A stretch of 16,327 nucleotides of DNA from Clostridia bacterium (GTDB lineage Bacteria; Bacillota; Clostridia; Christensenellales; Borkfalkiaceae): positions 1 through 16,327 of the forward strand of contig CAAFVM010000011.1 in NCBI GenBank assembly GCA_900766495.1, written 5' to 3'. The translations under genes were made by a program, and so were the position numbers. Shown piece after piece: positions 1-7,431 of the stretch; position 1 is the first letter of the stretch; every line of letters begins with the position of its first letter. The notes beneath the pieces are model-generated. The model had not been told where the DNA came from and did not search any database. It saw only the letters and a list, made by a program, of their open reading frames with translations.

Positions 1-173
1 AAATCATTCAAAAATACGCTCTTTACGGCGCTACGCGTTTTTACGGAGAAGAAATTTAGTTTTAGCCAAGGCAAACGACCGAAAACGTACTTGACCGTAC
101 GTTGATGGGAGTTTAACGCTGGATAAAACAATTTATTCCCGTAAAAATTGTTATTGATGAAGAATGGAATGCC
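1..173 (+). repeat. Hairpin-rich intergenic repeat, copy A
   Basis: No gene is visible here. Three stem-loops follow one another and end in a conserved edge motif. Hairpin 1 (10-42) has a 9-position stem with one U·G pair, one A/C mismatch and a 15-nt loop. Hairpin 2 is AACGTAC/GTACGTT at 84-90 and 97-103. Hairpin 3 is AACAATTT/AAATTGTT at 127-134 and 145-152. The edge motif at 156-173 contains GAATGGAATGCC. Bases 1-43 match 16285-16327 at 35 of 43 positions in direct orientation. The remaining modules correspond to those at the far end of the window on the minus strand. Family and function are unknown; a REP- or MITE-like element or a structured RNA are options. The element may extend beyond the window edge. 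Confidence 0.5.
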
Positions 174-228
174 AAGCTTTTTCGTAGAGGTATAAAAGCG
201 AGTGCGGAAAGTTGCGCGCATTTTTGTC

Positions 229-257
229 TTGCGTAGTTTTAGCTTGCGTGTTAAAAT
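229..257 (+). promoter_or_regulatory. Weak sigma-A-type promoter for the DUF5107 gene
   Basis: TTGCGT (229-234), a 17-bp spacer and TAAAAT (252-257) lie about 35 bp before the start codon of the next gene. The -10 box is good, while the -35 box matches only TTG. The position and exact spacing support it, but it remains a motif-level guess. Confidence 0.3.
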
Positions 258-292
258 GAAAACAATAAATCGGCGCAAAGGAACCGAAAACT

Positions 293-3200
293 ATGAATGC
301 AGAAATTATAAAGCAAAAAATCATTACTTATCCCGAAGCTCCCGCAGAAGAGCTGCCTATGTTTGCCGAAAACAGAGTGCATCAAAGGACAAGCGGCAAT
401 CCGTTTCCGAACAAGGTGGTCGTGGAAGCTCAAAGGAAGGTGAAAATCGAAAAAGAATACACGGTTATACGTCTTTCTAACGAGTATATAGAACTTGCGA
501 TTCTGCCCGAACTCGGCGGAAAAATCTGGTATGCCAAAGACCTTAAAAACGGTTACGAATTTATATATAAAAACAACGTGGTAAAGCCCGCGCTCATAGG
601 CGTTTTGGGTTCGTGGACGTCCGGCGGGATGGAATTTAACTGGCCGTTTCACCATAGGGCGTCTACGTTTATGCCGGTAAATTACGAAATAGAGCGGGGC
701 GACGGCTACGTTACGGTTTGGCTTGCGGAACACGACCCCATAGACCGTATGAAAGGCATGGTGGGCGTTACCCTTAAAGAGGGCGAGTGCATGTTCGAAA
801 CCAAGGTTAAGCTCGACAACTTAACCGATTTGCGCAAGTCGTTTTTGTGGTGGGAAAATACGGCGGTGCCCGTGAACAGGCAGTATGAAATTTTCTTTCC
901 CGAAGACGTGAATTACGTGCGGTTCCATTACAAGCGTTCGGTGACCACATATCCCGTGGCGAATAACGACCGCTTCGGCGCATATAACGGAATATATTAC
1001 GGCGGCGATACCGACATAAGCAAACATAAAAACACTTTGCGCGCGACTTCGTATTTTTCAGCCGATTCCGAATACGATTATTTCGGCGGTTACGACCACG
1101 GCAAGCGGGGCGGCATAGTTCATATAGCCGACCACCGCATATCGCCGGGTAAAAAGATGTTCACTTGGGCATACAGCCAGCTTGCGAAAACCTGGGAGAA
1201 CGCGCTTACCGATTCCGACGGGCAGTACGCCGAGCTTATGGCTGGTTGCTATTCCGATAATCAGCCCGATTTTTCCTGGCTTGCTCCCAACGAAACCAAG
1301 AAGTTTTCGCAGAAATGGTACCCCATACACGGAGCGGGAACTCCTGCTTTTGCAAACGATAATTTTGCGCTTTTTAACGGCGAAAAGCTGCTGTTGCAGG
1401 CGGTAAGGGAATATAAAAACGCGAAAATAAAAATTTGCCGCGGCGGTAAAACCGAAGAAAATACCGCGGATATTGCCTGCTATAAAATATTCGAAGCGGG
1501 CGAAAAATTAAGCCGCGGCGATGAAATAACCGTTGTTTCTTCGTGCGGCGAAACAATTTTAAATTACGTTTACGGCAAAAAATTCGAGCGTGAAATTCCT
1601 TTGCCTCGGAAAGAATATCCCTATTATAAAAACATAAAAAGCGCGCAGGAACTTTATAAGCTCGGGTTGCACGCCGAACAGTATCGTTCGCCCGAGTACC
1701 GCGCCGAGGTTTGTTATGAAGAGGCTTTGAAACGCGACGACAAACACGTTCCGTCGATGGTGTCGCTTGCCGAAATATATTATAAAAAATATTTGTTCGA
1801 TAAAGCTTTAAATATTATAAATCGCGCAGAAAAAATAGCTTGCGAATATAATACTCGGCTTGAAAGCGGCAGACTTTATTACCTTAAAGGGCTTATTTTA
1901 TCTGCTATGGGCGATAAAAATCAGGCGTACGATTACTATTACAAGGCATATTTCGCAAGCGACTACAAAAACGTTTCGCTTTTAAAACTCACGCTTGCCG
2001 ACATAAGCAAAAACGACTTGCGCGCCGCCGAAGCGCATGCCGGCGAGTGCGTGGGAACAAACGCTTTTTCGTGCGTTGCGCGTGCGTATTCGGCGTATAT
2101 TTGCGCGCTTTGCGGAAATAAAGAAAAAGCGATTACAAAGCTTGACAAAGCGATTAACGAGGATAAACTAAATTTATACGCTCTTGCGTTCAAGGCGATT
2201 TTGTCGGACGATTACAAGGCTTTTTGCGAAAAAATAACCACCGATATATCGCAAAATCTTATGGATATTTGCGAAAAAATGTTTGAAGCGGGTTTAAACG
2301 GCGAAATCGAAAAACTGATTTTAGGGGTAAAAAAATACCGCGAACTTGCCGCTATGCCGCTGTATCTTTTAGATTTCGTTTCGGGCAAAAATTTTACCGA
2401 ACATTCAAAGGAGGGCATTGCTTTCCCGTCGCGCATATATGAAGCCGAAATTTTAAAGGCGGCATGCGAGAAAAATCCGTCCGATTTCAGCGCGCGTTAT
2501 TATATGGGCGCGCTTTACTACGGCAAAGAAAATTTTGAAAACGGCTTAAAATATTTTAAGCAAGCCGACGAAATAAAAGCCGATTACCGCGTGAAGCGTT
2601 GCCTTGCCGTGGCGTATTATTCGCATTTTAAAAACCTGAACGCGGCTAAAAAATATTTGCGCGAAGCGATTGAAATTTCCTCGCCGAACGAAAAGCAGCT
2701 CACTTTCGAATACGCTTATTTCCTTGCGAAAACCGGCGCGCCCGCAAGCAGAATAGTAGACTTTATAAAAAACCGCAATTTAAATCGCGACGAGCTTATT
2801 GTAGAGCTTTCGAGGGCATATAACCACGCTAATTTGCCCGACGAAGCTTTGAAAATTTTGCTTGAAAGAAAATTCGTCGCGTGCGAGGGCGGCGAGCATT
2901 ATATAGCCGACCAGTATATGTACGCTTACTATTTAAAGGGTAAAACCGCTTACGAAAAAGGCGATTATGCCGCCGCCGTAAAACTGCTTGAAAAGGCGCT
3001 TACTTTGCCGCAATCGCTGGGTTCGGGGCTTTGGTGCGACGTAAAAAAGGCTCCTTATTTATACTTTATCGCAAAATGCTATAATAAGCTCGGCGAAAAG
3101 GAAAAGGAGCGGGAAACTTATAAGCAATTCGATTTTTATAAGCTCGATTATTTTACGAATATGTATTTATATACCTATCGTTACTATCTTGCCATGGCTT

Positions 3201-3478
3201 ATAAAAACGCGGGCAGAAAAGCCGAGGGCGAAAAGCTTATACGCGAGGGCATAGAAAGCGATTTAAGCGAAATTAACAAAAAGAGCATGGGCTATTTTTC
3301 ATCCACGCCGTTCTTTATAAGTTATATCGACGACAACGTTTCCGCCCGCAAAACCTATTACGCATACAGGCTTTATTTGTATTATACCTACCTCGGCGAA
3401 ACCCAAAACGCCGAAAAATATAAAAAGATTTTCGAAAAAGATAAATACGGAATGTATATTTACGACTTTACTTTATAA
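293..3478 (+). CDS. DUF5107 domain protein with C-terminal tetratricopeptide repeats
   Basis: This 1061-residue protein is probably cytoplasmic, as no signal peptide or membrane segment is visible. Residues about 1-350 resemble the DUF5107 family, a galactose-mutarotase-like beta-sandwich. Its signatures include GGKIW (75-79), GGMEFNWPFHH (111-121), FLWWEN (184-189) and a conserved acidic/aromatic stretch around TWENALTDSDGQYAEL (300-315). From about residue 455 to the end, repeated helical pairs rich in Y, A and L look like TPR repeats, for example SMVSLAEIYYKKYLFDKALN at about 488-507. Family knowledge suggests carbohydrate recognition or processing by the first domain and protein binding by the TPRs; the reaction is unknown. 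The start is supported by AAAGGA ten bases upstream. The gene stands alone between a promoter and a strong terminator. The domain call is recognition by eye. Confidence 0.8.
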   Translation: MNAEIIKQKIITYPEAPAEELPMFAENRVHQRTSGNPFPNKVVVEAQRKVKIEKEYTVIRLSNEYIELAILPELGGKIWYAKDLKNGYEFIYKNNVVKPALIGVLGSWTSGGMEFNWPFHHRASTFMPVNYEIERGDGYVTVWLAEHDPIDRMKGMVGVTLKEGECMFETKVKLDNLTDLRKSFLWWENTAVPVNRQYEIFFPEDVNYVRFHYKRSVTTYPVANNDRFGAYNGIYYGGDTDISKHKNTLRATSYFSADSEYDYFGGYDHGKRGGIVHIADHRISPGKKMFTWAYSQLAKTWENALTDSDGQYAELMAGCYSDNQPDFSWLAPNETKKFSQKWYPIHGAGTPAFANDNFALFNGEKLLLQAVREYKNAKIKICRGGKTEENTADIACYKIFEAGEKLSRGDEITVVSSCGETILNYVYGKKFEREIPLPRKEYPYYKNIKSAQELYKLGLHAEQYRSPEYRAEVCYEEALKRDDKHVPSMVSLAEIYYKKYLFDKALNIINRAEKIACEYNTRLESGRLYYLKGLILSAMGDKNQAYDYYYKAYFASDYKNVSLLKLTLADISKNDLRAAEAHAGECVGTNAFSCVARAYSAYICALCGNKEKAITKLDKAINEDKLNLYALAFKAILSDDYKAFCEKITTDISQNLMDICEKMFEAGLNGEIEKLILGVKKYRELAAMPLYLLDFVSGKNFTEHSKEGIAFPSRIYEAEILKAACEKNPSDFSARYYMGALYYGKENFENGLKYFKQADEIKADYRVKRCLAVAYYSHFKNLNAAKKYLREAIEISSPNEKQLTFEYAYFLAKTGAPASRIVDFIKNRNLNRDELIVELSRAYNHANLPDEALKILLERKFVACEGGEHYIADQYMYAYYLKGKTAYEKGDYAAAVKLLEKALTLPQSLGSGLWCDVKKAPYLYFIAKCYNKLGEKEKERETYKQFDFYKLDYFTNMYLYTYRYYLAMAYKNAGRKAEGEKLIREGIESDLSEINKKSMGYFSSTPFFISYIDDNVSARKTYYAYRLYLYYTYLGETQNAEKYKKIFEKDKYGMYIYDFTL

Positions 3479-3487
3479 TTTTTTTCA

Positions 3488-3532
3488 GCGACGACCTTTT
3501 TACGGTCGTCGTTTTGCTTTTTTTAAGTTTTT
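3488..3532 (+). terminator. Intrinsic terminator after the DUF5107 gene
   Basis: CGACGACC (3489-3496) pairs perfectly with GGTCGTCG (3504-3511) around a 7-nt loop. A T-rich tract follows, interrupted only by GC. It lies 10 bp past the stop codon. Confidence 0.85.
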
Positions 3533-3566
3533 TGTGAAAAAACGATAAAAATTATACGCTGTTCAA

Positions 3567-3584
3567 GGTTAGCTAATGCTAGCC
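3567..3584 (+). other. Stem-loop upstream of the small membrane-protein gene
   Basis: GGTTAGC and GCTAGCC form a 7-pair stem (one U·G) with a TAAT tetraloop. Weaker flanking complementarity (TTCAA with TTTGA) could lengthen it. No uninterrupted T tract follows, so it is a poor terminator. It sits about 30 bp before a TATAAT box and could be an operator or a processing hairpin. Confidence 0.35.
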
Positions 3585-3612
3585 GTTTGAGTTTTTGATT
3601 TAAAAGTGATAT

Positions 3613-3618
3613 TATAAT
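3613..3618 (+). promoter_or_regulatory. Perfect TATAAT -10 box before the 72-aa gene
   Basis: TATAAT lies 27 bp before the start codon of the next gene. The best -35-like hexamer, TTGAGT (3587-3592), is 20 bp away, so the pair is not ideal. The box is placed correctly for a short leader that contains the Shine-Dalgarno sequence. Confidence 0.35.
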
Positions 3619-3645
3619 ATCGAAAAGTAAATCGGAGGCGGGCGT

Positions 3646-3864
3646 ATGCCCGGGACCGTTATAAAAATTTTTTTGTTTCTTGCGTTTGCCGTGACTTTGT
3701 TTGTCGCGGTGTTTTCGGGGGCGGCGGGTTTGCCTCGCTGGGCGTGCGTGTTTAACACCATTCCCGTTTTTATAGCGCTTTTCCCGTTCCGCATAGTGGG
3801 TTCGTTCAATTTAGCAAGCGCGGGTATGTTTTTAGGCTTGTTTATCACTATTTGCACGATATAA
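3646..3864 (+). CDS. Small integral membrane protein, 72 aa, function unknown
   Basis: The protein is almost entirely hydrophobic. Two or three membrane segments are visible, at about residues 4-26 and 33-70, the second probably being two helices broken around FPFRIVGS (47-54). No family is recognised. Translation is well supported: GGAGG lies 7 bases before the ATG, and a TATAAT box is suitably placed upstream. It lies between the DUF5107 terminator and the decayed hydrolase cluster, and about 100 bp separate it from the next start, so there is no firm operon evidence. The hydrophobic composition and the ribosome binding site argue for a real gene. Confidence 0.6.
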   Translation: MPGTVIKIFLFLAFAVTLFVAVFSGAAGLPRWACVFNTIPVFIALFPFRIVGSFNLASAGMFLGLFITICTI

Positions 3865-3962
3865 AAGGCGTATAAGATTAAAAATTAAGCCGAAAAACGT
3901 TGCCGTTACGTGATTAATAACGGGATTAATAAAAAAGAAAAAAATAAGGGGAATTAAATAAA

Positions 3963-4585
3963 ATGTCTAAAAAAGCTACAGAATTTCAAAAGAAAGAAAT
4001 GAGCAAAATGTACCGCGGAAAAGAAATTTTCAAACCGCTTAACACCGGCTGGCTCGACGACAACGTAGCCTGCGTGCGCGAGTGGGTGGCGAATATTTTC
4101 TTTTACCGCAAAAAAGGCAAAACCATTATGCTCGACGCGGGTTACAATTACGACAGGTTGGCCGAAAAAATGGCTTGGCTGGGCATTAAGCCCGAAGAAA
4201 TAAGCGATATTTTAATAACTCATCAGGATACCGACCACGTCGGAGCCATCGAAGCCGACAGTCCGGGGCTTTTTAAAAACGCTAAAATTTACATAGGCGA
4301 AATAGAAAACAAATATCTTACGGGAGAAACAAACTTGCGGTTAAATCGCTTGCCGAATTCGAGCAGAAATTAAAAGCCCGCGGTTTAAAGCCGATTTTTA
4401 TAACCGGGCATACGGGCTATACCGACGATTTTGAGTTCGCTTTTGTCCATAAAGATAAACTTTGTTCGCCGTTTAAAAAGAAAGTTCACGACCCGTCTGC
4501 GCCTTACGACGCTTACGACGAATCGGACGACACCGAAGAAAAAGCAAAAAATGTTCGTTTACAACCTGTAAAAACAAAAATTTAA
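3963..4585 (+). pseudogene. Metallo-beta-lactamase-fold hydrolase, internally deleted and frameshifted
   Basis: The intact N-terminal part reads to residue 124. It has the MBL metal motif HQDTDH (87-92) in a THQDTDHVGA context, preceded by the strand IMLDAGYNYD. At about 4331-4337 the reading switches to another frame. That frame encodes a recognisable C-terminal segment, beginning AVKSLAEFEQKLKARGLKP, containing ITGHTGYTDDFEFAF and stopping at 4583-4585. Intact relatives normally have roughly 80 residues between these parts, carrying the GHTxGH and GD metal ligands; these are absent. The damage is therefore a deletion of a few hundred bases that also broke the frame, not a simple sequencing indel. 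An uninterrupted read from the ATG would end at 4373 and give an inactive 136-residue fragment. A good Shine-Dalgarno (AAGGGG, 3946-3951) remains. The expected length is from family memory. Confidence 0.75.
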
Positions 4586-4590
4586 TTAAA

Positions 4591-4609
4591 ATAAGGAATG
4601 GAATTCCTA
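4591..4609 (+). repeat. Third occurrence of the AAGGAATGGAAT motif
   Basis: ATAAGGAATGGAATTCCTA matches the minus strand of the repeat edge near 16178-16196 at 18 of 19 positions, and more loosely the edge at 156-173. It lies at the junction between the decayed MBL and ATC genes. A small hairpin, TTTACA-ACC-TGTAAA (4558-4572), lies just upstream. The same bases can be read as coding for RNGIPK in the ATC frame, so the match may be partly fortuitous. Confidence 0.4.
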
Positions 4610-4659
4610 AGGCGTTTAAAACCGCAAAAGGCAAGTGCGATAAATGGGGCGATTATAAA

Positions 4660-4938
4660 ATGAACGTTGAGCCGTACGATAAAAATCAGCCCGTTCGCTA
4701 TGAATTTACCGCTTGCCCCGCGGCGGAGTTTGCTAAGCAGTTCGGCTTAACCGAAATTATGCCCGCGCTTTGCAACGTGGACTATGCTTCTATGGAGCTT
4801 ATCCGCGCCCGCCTTGTGCGCACTACCACCTGCGTTGAGGGCTCTCGTTGCGACTACGCAATATACGGCGACGAGGACGAAGCGCTTAAAGAACACCCGG
4901 AATATGTAGACGAAGAGGGTTACAGAAGAAATAAATAA
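4660..4938 (+). pseudogene. C-terminal remnant of an ATC hydrolase-family protein
   Basis: The 92-residue reading frame from the first ATG matches the C-terminal half of the L-2-amino-thiazoline-4-carboxylic acid hydrolase family. Recognisable elements are FTACPAAEFAKQFGL, the MPALCNVDYASMEL block and RTTTCVEGSRCDY. Family members are about 200 residues long, as is the intact copy at 6808-7428. Here roughly the first 100 are missing. The frame stays open upstream, and family-like residues (KAFKTAKGKCDKWGDYK) can be read back to about 4610, before the ATG. Truncation is therefore more likely than a short gene. GGGG (4646-4649) could still drive translation of the fragment. It was probably once translated just after the MBL gene. 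It is clearly a diverged paralogue of the downstream copy, not a recent duplicate. Confidence 0.65.
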
Positions 4939-5015
4939 TATAAATTTATATTATTAATACGTTTGAAAACGCGCCGTTATATGCGGCGTTTAGGTAAAGC
5001 GTAAAGGAGATAAAA

Positions 5016-5796
5016 ATGCTGTTTGAAACCAAAGGCGATAAAAATAACTCCGCGGTGTTGTTTTTTCACGCAATGGGCGTTACGGGAAAAAGCAGCGAGC
5101 GGGTTGCCGAATGTTTGAAAAATAAATATTTTTGCATTATGCCTACGTCCACGGTTTATTGCGCGGGGCAGAAGTATGTTTCCAAAGCCGACGAAGTAAG
5201 TCGGGTTGAACAATTTTTAGCCGAAAACGGGGTTAAAAAAATCGCGCTCGTCGTGGCTTCGTCTATCGGCGCCGATTTAGCCGTCGCGTTTCTATCGCAA
5301 ACCGAATTGCCCGTTGAACATGCCTTTTTCGACGGCGGGCAGTTTGCGAAAATAGGAAAATTCACCCGCAGGATAATGACTCCGTTTTTATATTTCGCGA
5401 TAAGAAGCATATATAAAAAGAACGGGGCGAACCTGGGGAAAGTTATGTGGTATGCGGGCGACGAGATAAAACCGTATTTCATTGAGGCGGGCAAGGCTTT
5501 AAAATACGGCAATATGCGCCGAATGCTCGGCGACAGTTTGGAAAACAAACCGCTTCCGCCGCTTAAAAAAAGAGTTTCAACAACGCGTTTTTTTCGAGTT
5601 CGGCAGTATAGAAGACCACTATAAATATAGCGCGGACGTAATGAAAACTTACCCGTATGCGCATTACCCGGTGTTCGAGGGGTATAACCATATGCAGTAT
5701 CAAATTTTAAGCCCCGAAGACTTTGCGAAGACGCTGGATTTTATAATAGAAAACAACGCTATGTCGAAGCTTGCTTTTATGAAAGACGAAAAATAA
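5016..5796 (+). pseudogene. Alpha/beta hydrolase, frameshifted at an A7 tract
   Basis: Residues 1-185 read normally from an ATG with AAAGGAG six bases upstream. They show an alpha/beta-hydrolase nucleophile elbow, VVASSIGADLA, in which the second Ser of ASSIG is the likely nucleophile. At seven consecutive A bases (5565-5571) the frame is lost and would stop at 5624. Dropping one A restores a 75-codon tail: EFQQRVFFEFGSIEDHYKYS, then FEGYNHMQYQ with a probable catalytic His, ending at 5796. The restored protein would be about 259 residues, normal for the fold. The change may be a recent natural frameshift, an assembly indel, or tolerated by transcriptional slippage. No other damage is seen. 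Spacing suggests co-transcription with the upstream remnants and perhaps the downstream genes. Confidence 0.7.
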
Positions 5797-5851
5797 AGCG
5801 CTTTATAAAATTATAAATCGTTATAAATAGCTATAAATCGCGGCGCTTTTT
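5795..5851 (+). repeat. Three 10-bp AT-rich tandem repeats inside a GC-capped stem
   Basis: TTATAAATCG (5811-5820), TTATAAATAG (5821-5830) and CTATAAATCG (5831-5840) repeat with 10-bp period. They are enclosed by AAAGCGC (5795-5801) and GCGCTTT (5843-5849), with further T bases after the right arm. The outer arms resemble a terminator with an unusually long loop. The inner repeats are in helical phase, as in curved DNA or a repeated binding site. Confidence 0.45.
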
Positions 5852-5878
5852 AAATAATAACGTAAGGAGATAAAACAA

Positions 5879-6811
5879 ATGAAGCATATACATTTCGACG
5901 TTGAAGAATACGGCTTTTACGGCGCATACTGGCAATGCAAAATCCCGTCGGACGCGGCTATAATAACCATGCTCGGCGACGACAGCGAAGATTATATGGC
6001 GCGGTCGGGCGTGAAGTGGCTGCAAAAGCTCGGGGTGAACGTGCTTACCATGTCGCCCGCGAAAAAGAATTACAGTCATCATAATTATCCGCTTGAGCGA
6101 ATTGAAAAGGCCATTGCCTGGCTTAAACAAAACGGCAATAAAAAAATAGGCATAGCGGGCGCTTCCACAACCGGCACGCTCGCGCTTACCGCGGCTTCGT
6201 ATTTTCCCGACATTACGCTTACCATAGGCATGACCCCCAGCGATTTTATTTGGCAAGGGTTCGAGCAGGGCAAAAAAGACGGCTGCACCGAATGGCCTAT
6301 AGAGGGCGAATCGCTGTTTACCTATCGCGGAGAGCCGTTGCCGTATATGCCGTTTTGCTATCAACATCCCGATTACGGCAGGATTTTTAAAGAAGAAAGC
6401 AAACGTTCGGGCGATATGTTAAATTCGCTTAAAATTTTTAACGATTCCGAAAAAGCTCACCCCATAACCGAGGATGAGTTTATAAAGGTTGAAAACATTA
6501 AAGGCAAACTGGTTTTAATCGGCGCCGAAGACGACGTTTTGTGGGATACCGCGAAATACATTCGCAGAATGCAAAAACGCCTTAACGAAAAGCCTCACGA
6601 TTGCAGCGTGGAAGTTGCCGTTTATAAGCACGGTTCGCATTTCGTTTTTCCCGAAAGTTTAATGAAAACCATGCTTCCCTTAGGTTCCGGCTTGTTTGTG
6701 AAAATTGCGTTTGTCGCGGCTAAACAATACCCGAAAGAATGCAAGCAAACCCGCGAAGACATCGATAGAATATTAAAGAAAGCCATAAAAGACTGGAGAG
6801 AAGAGCAATGA
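5879..6811 (+). CDS. Alpha/beta hydrolase related to the acyl-CoA thioesterase/BAAT C-terminal domain
   Basis: This 310-residue protein is probably cytosolic, with no signal peptide. It resembles the BAAT_C family (bile acid-CoA:amino acid N-acyltransferase / acyl-CoA thioester hydrolase, catalytic domain). The likely nucleophile is Ser96 in GIAGASTTG (91-99). The acid lies in GAEDDVLWD (215-223), which matches the family's G-x-D-D-x-x-W pattern. The catalytic His is in KHGSHFVFPES (250-260), probably His254. Vertebrate acyltransferases use Cys as nucleophile, so a Ser here favours hydrolysis. The N-terminal immunoglobulin-like BAAT_N domain is absent. AAGGAG lies 9 bases before the ATG. The stop overlaps the next start by 4 bp (ATGA), which implies translational coupling. 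The substrate is unknown: a thioester, ester or amide are all possible. Confidence 0.75.
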   Translation: MKHIHFDVEEYGFYGAYWQCKIPSDAAIITMLGDDSEDYMARSGVKWLQKLGVNVLTMSPAKKNYSHHNYPLERIEKAIAWLKQNGNKKIGIAGASTTGTLALTAASYFPDITLTIGMTPSDFIWQGFEQGKKDGCTEWPIEGESLFTYRGEPLPYMPFCYQHPDYGRIFKEESKRSGDMLNSLKIFNDSEKAHPITEDEFIKVENIKGKLVLIGAEDDVLWDTAKYIRRMQKRLNEKPHDCSVEVAVYKHGSHFVFPESLMKTMLPLGSGLFVKIAFVAAKQYPKECKQTREDIDRILKKAIKDWREEQ

Positions 6812-7428
6812 AATACGGTTTAATTCAGAAAGCCATGTGGGGCGGATTTAAAGGTTCTTTTAAAAAACAGCTTACGCAAACTTTAAGCGAAAGTCAGCCC
6901 AAGCTCGTAATGAAAAACGCGCATAAAAAGTATAAAGAAATACTTGCGGGTTTGCCCGAATTCGATAAAGGCGATAAATTCGTAATTAACATCGTGAGTT
7001 GCGCTATGCTGTCGGCGGTTTTGTTGTCGGTTGAAAAAGAGTATTCTGTGGAAGACGTACGCTTTTTCTATCGCTGCGCCATGTGCGAAAATCCTTTAAT
7101 GAAACTTTCGGGCAGAAAGAGCTCCGCGTACACGGTTAAGGGCAGAGAAAAGCTTAAACAACGCGCGAAAAACAGCGAAACATGCACCAACCCGTATTCG
7201 TGGAAATTTACCGTTGAAGACGGCGAAACCATTAATCAATACACCGCAACCTTTTATACTTGCGGAATTTGCAGGCTTATGGGCGAACTCGGACTGAAAA
7301 AATACATTCCCGCAATGTGTACGCTCGATTACGATATGGCGGCGCTTAACAATACCGAATTTACCCGCGAATACACTTTGGCGGGCGGCGGAGAATATTG
7401 CGACTGCCATTACAACCACAGGGTTTAA
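6808..7428 (+). CDS. L-2-amino-thiazoline-4-carboxylic acid (ATC) hydrolase family protein
   Basis: This full-length 206-residue protein has the family's C-terminal core: Cys-rich FYTCGICRLMGELGL (149-163), IPAMCTLDYDMAAL (167-180) and REYTLAGGGEYCDCHY (187-202). The founding member in Pseudomonas opens the thiazoline ring of L-ATC to N-carbamoyl-L-cysteine. Most Firmicutes members have no demonstrated activity, so the name is a family label only. Conserved Cys and Asp residues suggest a metal- or thiol-based active site (inference). It is translationally coupled to the hydrolase before it by an ATGA overlap, and the next gene starts 3 bp after its stop, so the three should be one transcript. 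A damaged, diverged paralogue lies at 4660-4938. No N-carbamoyl-cysteine amidohydrolase is present nearby, which argues against the classical ATC pathway. Confidence 0.75.
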   Translation: MKYGLIQKAMWGGFKGSFKKQLTQTLSESQPKLVMKNAHKKYKEILAGLPEFDKGDKFVINIVSCAMLSAVLLSVEKEYSVEDVRFFYRCAMCENPLMKLSGRKSSAYTVKGREKLKQRAKNSETCTNPYSWKFTVEDGETINQYTATFYTCGICRLMGELGLKKYIPAMCTLDYDMAALNNTEFTREYTLAGGGEYCDCHYNHRV

Positions 7429-7431
7429 GTT

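Noticed and set aside
114..240. Open frame reading through copy A of the repeat (containing VIDEEWNAKLF)
   Set aside because: No start codon with a ribosome site, no recognisable family, and the bases are explained by the repeat hairpins.
5559..5574. Programmed -1 frameshift of the A-AAA-AAG type in the alpha/beta hydrolase
   Set aside because: Restoring the downstream frame needs +1 (loss of one A), not -1. No stimulatory hairpin is evident. Plain indel or transcriptional slippage fits better.
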